DNA of 64,000 nucleotides from contig DASUHM010000043.1 of NCBI GenBank assembly GCA_036273515.1, positions 1 through 64,000 of the forward strand. The letters are read 5' to 3'. Source of the DNA: Gaiellales bacterium (GTDB lineage Bacteria; Actinomycetota; Thermoleophilia; Gaiellales; JAICJC01). A model generated the notes under the pieces. That model saw nothing but the letters and a program-made list of their open reading frames with translations. It was not told the DNA's origin and did not search any database. Below, in pieces: positions 58,788-64,000 of the stretch (position 1 is the stretch's first letter; every line of letters begins with the position of its first letter). The translations under genes were made by a program, and so were the position numbers.

Positions 58788-60244
58788 TGCCGGCCTCCGG
58801 GGTAGCGGGTGGTTTCCAGCCCGCCGCCCTGGTCACCGCAGCTGTAGCCCGCCGCGAGCGTGCGCCCGTCGGGGGTCTCGCCCAGCCAGGTGACGCCGGC
58901 GGGTGGTTGGGACAGAAGGCCGCCGCCGACGAAGATGCGCTGATCCGGAGCGACGGCCAGCCGGCCGAGCTGCGGCGCACGCAGTCGGAGCGCCGTGATC
59001 AGCTCGGGCGTCGGCAGGTACCGGCCTGCCCCGGCGCTGACCGCTGCGGCGGCGCGCGACAGCGGCGACCCGGCGCCGTTGGAGGACGCGGGGCTCGTAC
59101 ATGCCGGCGGGAGATGCCCGGGGGCGAGCCGCACGCGGGGGGTCCGCAGCGTGTAATACGGCGGCCCGATCGTGTCGATCTCGATCGACCCGTACTGGAC
59201 GCCGGTGAGCGAGAACGGCACGTTGACGAGGTGCAGCGGCAGTCGGCAGGGCTGCGAGCGGCACGGGTAGGGCAGGACGAGCGCGTGGCCGGCGGCGGCG
59301 CCGTTGCCTCCGCGCACGATGACCTCGACCGGGCCCGGATCGGGCCGGTTGTCCCAGATCCAGAGGTGCAGGGGGTTGAACACGCGCGGCACCCCCACCA
59401 CGGACCAGTACACGTCGAGCGGCCTCAGCCCGACCCGGACCGGCAGCCTGGCGGAGCCGCCCGCCGAGTCGCCGGCGACAACCTCGCCCCGGCCGGCGTG
59501 AGACGCGAGCTTGACGGTGACGTCGGCCAGGAACCGGCCGTCGGACACACGCACGTAGCGCTGGCCGAGCACGTGCCCCGCCTGGTCGATGACGGAGACG
59601 TGCATCGTGGTCCCGGTGCGGCCGTAGCCGGACACCTCCACGGGCGAGAAGGCGGTCGAGAGCGCCGACGGTCCCGCGATCTGGACGAGCGGGACGAGCG
59701 ACTTGTAGCGCGTGCGCGTGAGCGTTGCGGGGACGACGACGCCCGAGCCGGGGAGCGCCGATGCCGGTGCGTCGTCGAGCTTCAGGTGCATGGCGTGGAT
59801 CGGCGCCGCCTGGGCGACGGTGTAGACCAGCTGGGCCAGCATCAGCCGCGCCGCCGCCGCGCTCGTGCCCTGGCCGAGCTCCGCGCTCATGTCCACCGTG
59901 GCGACCCCGGCACGGTGGCCGAGCCCGAGCAGCTGGGTGTGGGGGGGCACGGCACTCGTCACGCCGTCGGCCTGCTCCGCCGCCGTCGGCCCGGCCAGGA
60001 GCGCGCGCAGCGCGGCGATCTGAAGGTCCCCTCCCGGTGTCATCGGCCGGCTGACCTGGAACAGCTTGCCGTCGCGGACGAACCACACCTGCGCTGTGGG
60101 CTGGACGCCGATCGGGTTGGGCGATGGCGATGTCGTCGCGACCTTGGTGGCCGCGTGCGGCACGCTGCTCACGGCGACCGCGCCGTTCCCGCTGCATGCG
60201 GTCGCGGCCGCAGCGATCGCCAGGAGAGACGCCAGACGCGTCAT
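58784..60244 (-). CDS. LpqB-like GerMN lipoprotein
   Basis: A 486-residue lipoprotein (lipobox AAAATACSG). The GerMN domain spans about residues 50-170 (VWFVRDGKLFQVSRPM; LRALLAGPTAAEQADGVTSAVP; GVATVDMSAELGQG). A Gmad-like region and a C-terminal part with propeller-like VAPDQRIFVGGGLLS and WLGETPDGRTLAAGYSC follow. Position directly after a response regulator and kinase reproduces the mtrA-mtrB-lpqB order of actinobacteria, where LpqB modulates the kinase. The C-terminus looks shorter than in classic LpqB. Confidence 0.78.
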   Translation of the reverse strand: MTRLASLLAIAAAATACSGNGAVAVSSVPHAATKVATTSPSPNPIGVQPTAQVWFVRDGKLFQVSRPMTPGGDLQIAALRALLAGPTAAEQADGVTSAVPPHTQLLGLGHRAGVATVDMSAELGQGTSAAAARLMLAQLVYTVAQAAPIHAMHLKLDDAPASALPGSGVVVPATLTRTRYKSLVPLVQIAGPSALSTAFSPVEVSGYGRTGTTMHVSVIDQAGHVLGQRYVRVSDGRFLADVTVKLASHAGRGEVVAGDSAGGSARLPVRVGLRPLDVYWSVVGVPRVFNPLHLWIWDNRPDPGPVEVIVRGGNGAAAGHALVLPYPCRSQPCRLPLHLVNVPFSLTGVQYGSIEIDTIGPPYYTLRTPRVRLAPGHLPPACTSPASSNGAGSPLSRAAAAVSAGAGRYLPTPELITALRLRAPQLGRLAVAPDQRIFVGGGLLSQPPAGVTWLGETPDGRTLAAGYSCGDQGGGLETTRYPGGRQ

Positions 60245-61629
60245 CGGACTGCCTCCTCCGAGACGGGTGGCTGCTCCGGCAGGAGCAGGGTGAACGTGGC
60301 GCCGTGCCCGGCGCGGCTCTCGACCTCGACACTGCCGCCGAGGAGGCGGGCGTTGTCCGCGGCGATGGCGAGCCCGAGCCCGCTCCCGGCACCGCTCCGG
60401 GCCGGGTCGACCTTGGCGAACCGCTCGAAGATGCGCCCGAGGTGCTCCTGCGGGATCCCGGGGCCCGTATCGGCCACCTCGAACCGGCGGGCGTGCTCGG
60501 CGATGCGCACGCTGCACGTGCCGCCCCCGTGCTCGACCGCGTTCCCGATCAGGTTGACCAGGACGCGCTCGAGCCGGCGGACGTCGGTCACGATGCGGCC
60601 GCTGCCCTCGACCGTGACGGTGTCTGTCCACCCCCGGGCGGCGACCATCGCCCTGACCGCCTCCTGCGCCGACACGGGCGCCGCATGGACGGGCTCGGTG
60701 CCGGCATCCAGCCGCGAGATCTCCATCAGGTCCTCCGCCGTGCGGCGCAGGCGGGCGACGTCCGTGGCGACGAGCTCGGACAGGCGGGCGGCATCGGCGG
60801 GCATCTCGGCGGTGTGGCCGCGCAGGAGCGCCGCCTCGTTCACGAGCGCCGTCAGCGGGGTGCGCAGCTCGTGGGCGACGTCGGCGGTGAAGCGGCGCTC
60901 GCGCTCGCGCGCCTCGGAGAGCTCCGTGATCTTCGCCTCGAGCGCCTCGGCCATCCCGTTGAACGACGCCGCCCACGCGCCGAACTCATCCGCGCTGCCC
61001 TGCGGCAGGCGGGTGTCGAGAAGGCCCTCGGCGAGCGAGCGGGCGGCCGCGCTGGCCTGCGCGACCGGAGCCAGGGTGCGGCGCGCCAGCAGGATCCCGA
61101 CGACCCCGGAGACGAGCACGACCACGATCCAGCCGGCGACGAGGATCCGCTCGAGCACCGCGAGGTCGTGCCAGACGCCATGCTCGTCGAAGTAGAAGTA
61201 GAGCGCCGTGCCGGGCTGCGACGTCGGCGCGCCGACGACGAGGTAGGGCGTGCCGGCGACGGTCTGACGCTGGTAGGCGAGCTCGTCGTGTGAGACGAGA
61301 CTGTGCAGTCCGGCCGGGATCGGGAGCGTCCCCGTCCGGTGGCGCCCATCGATGACCGCGACGGTCACGAATCCGGGCCGCGACGCGTAGAGGTGCAGGA
61401 GCGTCGTCAGGTCGGCGGGGTTGCCGTGCAGCGTCGAGCGCGCGAGGGCGAGGTTCACGTGCGCCTGGGTCAGCGCCCGGTCGGTCGAGTCGGACAGCAG
61501 CGAGTGGCGGACGACGAGGTACGAGCCGACCGCGAGCGCGCCGGCCGAGAGGCCGCCGACGAGCACGAACGCGATCGCGAGGCGGCGGCGCAGGCGGCCG
61601 GTGCGGATCGGCGTCGGGACGGCGGACAT
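60241..61629 (-). CDS. MtrB-like sensor histidine kinase
   Basis: A 462-residue kinase. Two membrane helices (LAIAFVLVGGLSAGALAVGSYL; RILVAGWIVVVLVSGVVGILLA) bracket an extracytoplasmic sensor of about 120 residues. HAMP, H-box FTADVAHELRTPLTALV, N-box LVNLIGNAVEHGGG and G-boxes DTGPGIP and GSGLGLAI follow. It should phosphorylate the regulator encoded upstream. ATGA overlap with the LpqB-like gene supports a functional MtrB-LpqB-type pairing in envelope sensing. Confidence 0.9.
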   Translation of the reverse strand: MSAVPTPIRTGRLRRRLAIAFVLVGGLSAGALAVGSYLVVRHSLLSDSTDRALTQAHVNLALARSTLHGNPADLTTLLHLYASRPGFVTVAVIDGRHRTGTLPIPAGLHSLVSHDELAYQRQTVAGTPYLVVGAPTSQPGTALYFYFDEHGVWHDLAVLERILVAGWIVVVLVSGVVGILLARRTLAPVAQASAAARSLAEGLLDTRLPQGSADEFGAWAASFNGMAEALEAKITELSEARERERRFTADVAHELRTPLTALVNEAALLRGHTAEMPADAARLSELVATDVARLRRTAEDLMEISRLDAGTEPVHAAPVSAQEAVRAMVAARGWTDTVTVEGSGRIVTDVRRLERVLVNLIGNAVEHGGGTCSVRIAEHARRFEVADTGPGIPQEHLGRIFERFAKVDPARSGAGSGLGLAIAADNARLLGGSVEVESRAGHGATFTLLLPEQPPVSEEAVR

Positions 61630-61674
61630 GGTCCCATCGTGCGAGGGGTCGGAAACGCGCCGCCGACAGGAGTG

Positions 61675-62361
61675 TTACGGCGACGTAACGGCGAAGCGGT
61701 AGCCCACGCCGCGCACGGTCTCGATCAGACAGGGCTGCGTGGGGTCCTCCTCGACCTTGGCGCGCAGCCGCTTCACGGCGACGTCGACGAGGCGGGAGTC
61801 GCCGAGGTAGTCGTAGCCCCACACCTGGTCGAGCAGCTGCTCGCGGCTCAGCACCTGGCCGCGGTGGCGGGCGAGGGCGAGCAGCAGCTTGAACTCGGTG
61901 GTCGTGAGCCCGAGGTCGGCGCCGTCCCGGCGGGCCTGGAAGGCCGCCGCGTCGATCTCGATCCCGGCGGCGGCGAACGCCGACGGCTCGGGCTGTCCCG
62001 CGGCCCGCCGCAGCACCGCTCGCACGCGCGCGACCAGCTCGGGCATCTCGAAGGGCTTCGTGACGTAGTCGTCCGCGCCGAGCTCGAGCCCGACGACGAC
62101 GTCGACGGTCTCCGTCCTCGCGGTCAGCATGACGACGGGCACGCGGCTCGAGCGGCGCAGCTCCCGCAGCACGTCGAACCCGTCGATGGACGGCAGCATC
62201 ACGTCGAGCAGGACGACGTCGTAGGAGGCCGTGCGGAACTGCGCCAGCGCCTCGCCCCCGTCGCCGACTCCGGTCACGCGCATCCCGGCCTGCCGCAGGC
62301 CGATGCCGACGACCTCCCGGATGGAGGCGTCGTCCTCGACCAGGAGCACCCGTTCGTCCAC
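61675..62361 (-). CDS. MtrA-like OmpR-family response regulator
   Basis: A 228-residue regulator. The receiver domain has the acidic pair VEDDAS, phospho-acceptor Asp in VVLLDVMLPSIDGF and Lys in DDYVTKPFEMPELVARV. The OmpR winged helix (FKLLLALARHRGQVLSREQLLDQVWGYDYLGDSRLVDVAVKRLRAKVE) is close to MtrA/RegX3. First gene of a five-gene minus-strand operon; 45 nt separate it from the kinase. Confidence 0.9.
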   Translation of the reverse strand: MDERVLLVEDDASIREVVGIGLRQAGMRVTGVGDGGEALAQFRTASYDVVLLDVMLPSIDGFDVLRELRRSSRVPVVMLTARTETVDVVVGLELGADDYVTKPFEMPELVARVRAVLRRAAGQPEPSAFAAAGIEIDAAAFQARRDGADLGLTTTEFKLLLALARHRGQVLSREQLLDQVWGYDYLGDSRLVDVAVKRLRAKVEEDPTQPCLIETVRGVGYRFAVTSP

Positions 62362-62434
62362 GCGGCAAGGCTAGTCCGCGGCCCGGATCGCGAGCCGCCC
62401 CTCGCAGACGGCGCTCTCAGTACGGTGGCGATCG

Positions 62435-62658
62435 ATGGGGATCGATCTGCCCAATCTTCACGACGCGATCCTTCGCTCAGTCGAGGTCGACTGGAGGGAG
62501 AACCGCGCGATGCACGTTCGAGGACATCTCTCCCGCCGAGACGCGCCTGGTGGTCGAGCTACCGGGGCTCAAGCAGGCGACCATCCCACGAGCTGAGGAG
62601 TGGGGCCCGAGGCTGCGCGCCCATCCCGCGGACGTGAGGTACGGCGAGCAGTCCGGCG
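62435..62658 (+). pseudogene. Frameshifted small protein
   Basis: From ATG 62435 one frame reads GIDLPNLHDAILRSVEVDWRE. About 80 nt in, at GCGCGATGCACG, the sense moves to another frame reading TFEDISPAETRLVVELPGL and IPRAEEWGPR. Together they look like a single small beta-rich domain with an LHDAxLxxVxVDW start and a PRxExWGP end. It appears broken by one base change, perhaps truncated at the 3' end. This fills most of the 62362-62722 gap; nothing else was seen there. Confidence 0.5.
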
Positions 62659-62722
62659 CGACGGCGCCCCCGCCCGCCCCGACACTGCCCGACCGCCGCC
62701 CGTCAAGTACCCTTGGCGCCTC

Positions 62723-63154
62723 ATGCAGGTCGCAGTCCTGAACGGCGTCAACCTGAACATGCTCGGGCAGCGCGATCCGGAGATGTACGGCACCCTGACG
62801 CTGGCGCAGCTCGAGACGATGATCTACGGGTGGGCGAAGGGCCTGAACGCCACCGCGCGCTGCTGGCAGACGAACAGCGAGGGGGAGTACGTGACGATGA
62901 TCCACGAGGCGGTGACCGGCACCGACGGCCTGATCGTGAACCCGGGCGCCTGGACGCACTACAGCTACGCGATCCGCGACGCGCTCGAGATCTTCCCCCG
63001 GCCGGTGGTCGAGGTCCACCTCTCCGACGTCGAGTCGCGCGAGGAGTGGCGGCGCACGTCCGTGATCACCGACGTCGTCTCGCACCGCATCCTCGGGAAG
63101 GGCCCGGACGGCTACCGCATGGCGCTCGAGCACCTGGCGGAGGCCACCTCATGA
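62723..63154 (+). CDS. aroQ: Type II 3-dehydroquinate dehydratase
   Basis: A 143-residue dodecamer-type enzyme. LNGVNLNMLGQRDPEMYG carries the catalytic loop and Tyr (the usual NGPN reads NGVN), IVNPGAWTHYSYAIRDAL the catalytic His, and VEVHLSDVESREEWRRTS the substrate-binding Arg. It dehydrates 3-dehydroquinate to 3-dehydroshikimate, completing the set aroE/aroC/aroKB/aroQ here. It overlaps the peptidase gene by 4 nt. Confidence 0.94.
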   Translation: MQVAVLNGVNLNMLGQRDPEMYGTLTLAQLETMIYGWAKGLNATARCWQTNSEGEYVTMIHEAVTGTDGLIVNPGAWTHYSYAIRDALEIFPRPVVEVHLSDVESREEWRRTSVITDVVSHRILGKGPDGYRMALEHLAEATS

Positions 63155-64000
63155 GCTACGACCGCAGGCTGGCCGCCGCCCGCGCGGCGATGGAGGAGGC
63201 CGGCGTCGGCGCGATGGTCGTCTCGGGCCTCGTGAACATCCGCTACCTGACCGGTTTCACGGGCTCGAACGCGCTCGTCGTGATCGGGCCGGAGGCCGCC
63301 ACGCTCCTGACCGACTTCCGCTACCAGACGGCCTCCGAGCCGCTGCGCGCCTGGGTCGACATCGAGCTGGCCGAGCGCGATGTGATCCGCACCGCCGCCG
63401 ATCGCCTCGGCGACCTGGCGGGCGGGGCCGAGCGGATCGGCTTCGAGCCGGCCCTGCTCACCGTCGAACGGCACGCGATCCTGGCCGAGGCGCACGCGGG
63501 ACTCACCGCGGCTCCGGGGCTGGTCGAGAAGCTGCGCGTGGTGAAGGACGACGCCGAGCTCGATGCGATCCGCGCCTCGGCGGCGCTGATCGAGCCCGTC
63601 TACGCGGCGATCGCGGAGGAGGGGCTGATCGGGCGCGGGGAGCGCGAGGTCGCCTGGCACGTGCGCGAGCTCTTCCACTCAGGCGGCGCGGACGACATCG
63701 CCTTCGACACGATCGTCGCCTCGCACGAGCGCGGTGCCCAGCCGCATGCGAAGCCGGCGGCCGTGTCAATTGGCGCGGACACGCTCGTGACGATCGACCT
63801 GGGGTGCATGCTCGACGGCTACGGCTCCGACTGCACACGCACGTTCGCGACCGGGACGCCGCCGCCGGAGCTGGCCCGCGCCTACGACGTCTGCCTCGAG
63901 GCGCAGCTCGCCGCGATGGACGCGATCCGCCCCGGCATCCCCGCGAGCGCGGTCGACCTGGCGGCGCGATCGGTGATCGAGGACGCCGGCCACGGCGAGC
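63151..64000 (+). CDS. Xaa-Pro aminopeptidase/M24 peptidase (3' truncated by window edge)
   Basis: The first 283 residues are visible. The N-terminal creatinase-like domain (VSGLVNIRYLTGFTGSNALVVIG; LLTDFRYQTAS) leads into the M24 pita-bread domain, with two metal-binding Asp in VTIDLGCMLDGYGSDCTRTFATG. The ATG at 63151 overlaps the aroQ stop. The aroQ-pepP order usually continues with efp, which would lie beyond this window. A CAATTGGCG repeat core is embedded at 63767-63775 (encoding part of AVSIGAD). Confidence 0.92.
   Translation, partial: MSYDRRLAAARAAMEEAGVGAMVVSGLVNIRYLTGFTGSNALVVIGPEAATLLTDFRYQTASEPLRAWVDIELAERDVIRTAADRLGDLAGGAERIGFEPALLTVERHAILAEAHAGLTAAPGLVEKLRVVKDDAELDAIRASAALIEPVYAAIAEEGLIGRGEREVAWHVRELFHSGGADDIAFDTIVASHERGAQPHAKPAAVSIGADTLVTIDLGCMLDGYGSDCTRTFATGTPPPELARAYDVCLEAQLAAMDAIRPGIPASAVDLAARSVIEDAGHGE

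Noticed and set aside
1-64000. CRISPR array, prophage or insertion-sequence transposase
   Set aside because: No regularly spaced direct repeats, phage structural or integrase genes, or transposase motifs were seen on either strand.

Overview
High-GC (about 70-75%) chromosomal DNA, almost certainly from an actinobacterium. The closest fit is an uncultured member of class Thermoleophilia (Gaiellales or Solirubrobacterales type). This rests on codon bias, abundant GTG starts, 4-nt ATGA/GTGA overlaps, the hisS-aspS, alaS-ruvX-mltG-aroE and aroC-aroK/B-aroQ-pepP order, and an mtrA-mtrB-lpqB-like cassette. No marker here fixes the genus.

Layout. 0-10.5 kb is a loosely organised accessory stretch between a tRNA-Glu and a tRNA-Gln. 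It holds RidA and GNAT genes, a decayed quinone oxidoreductase, an ArsR/SRPBCC/RibD-like operon behind a well-defined promoter with two matched palindromes, a homocysteine methyltransferase with a cupin partner, and an XRE regulator/SDR/aldo-keto reductase group whose SDR carries two frameshifts. 10.5-24 kb encodes an HD-domain protein, a secreted NlpC/P60 hydrolase, an asymmetric heterodimeric ABC exporter, a PilZ protein, a two-domain VOC dioxygenase, a NatA/NatB-type ABC system, an OYE-type flavoenzyme and a phosphoesterase preceded by a 156-bp inverted-repeat element. 24.1-24.7 kb has no genes but is dense in perfect hairpins and contains a c-di-GMP (GEMM-like) aptamer on the minus strand.

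24.7-32 kb is the histidine-degradation cluster: ftcD, hutH, hutU, an unexplained SDR, hutI. A reverse-strand PQQ-type dehydrogenase splits it, and it ends in a perfect 23-bp inverted repeat that supplies stop codons to hutI and to a MarR gene. 32-39 kb is a cell-surface polysaccharide block: O-antigen ligase-like protein, flippase-like/GT2 fusion, ArnT-like transferase and secreted GH30. 39.4-51.7 kb carries translation and tRNA-modification genes: hisS, aspS, a cysteine desulfurase coupled to an IscU-MnmA fusion, groES, alaS, ruvX and mltG.

51.7 kb to the end is the shikimate cluster: aroE, aroC, aroK-aroB fusion, aroQ, then a truncated pepP. It is interrupted by a glycine-oxidase-like gene, a prepilin peptidase and a reverse-strand envelope-signalling operon (response regulator, kinase, LpqB-like lipoprotein and two further exported proteins).

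Three things stand out. The first is the possible structured RNAs at 23.2 and 24.1-24.7 kb. The second is the IscU-MnmA fusion, which joins sulfur supply to tRNA thiolation. The third is a family of GGGGTCTGACCCC-centred inverted repeats placed at gene ends.
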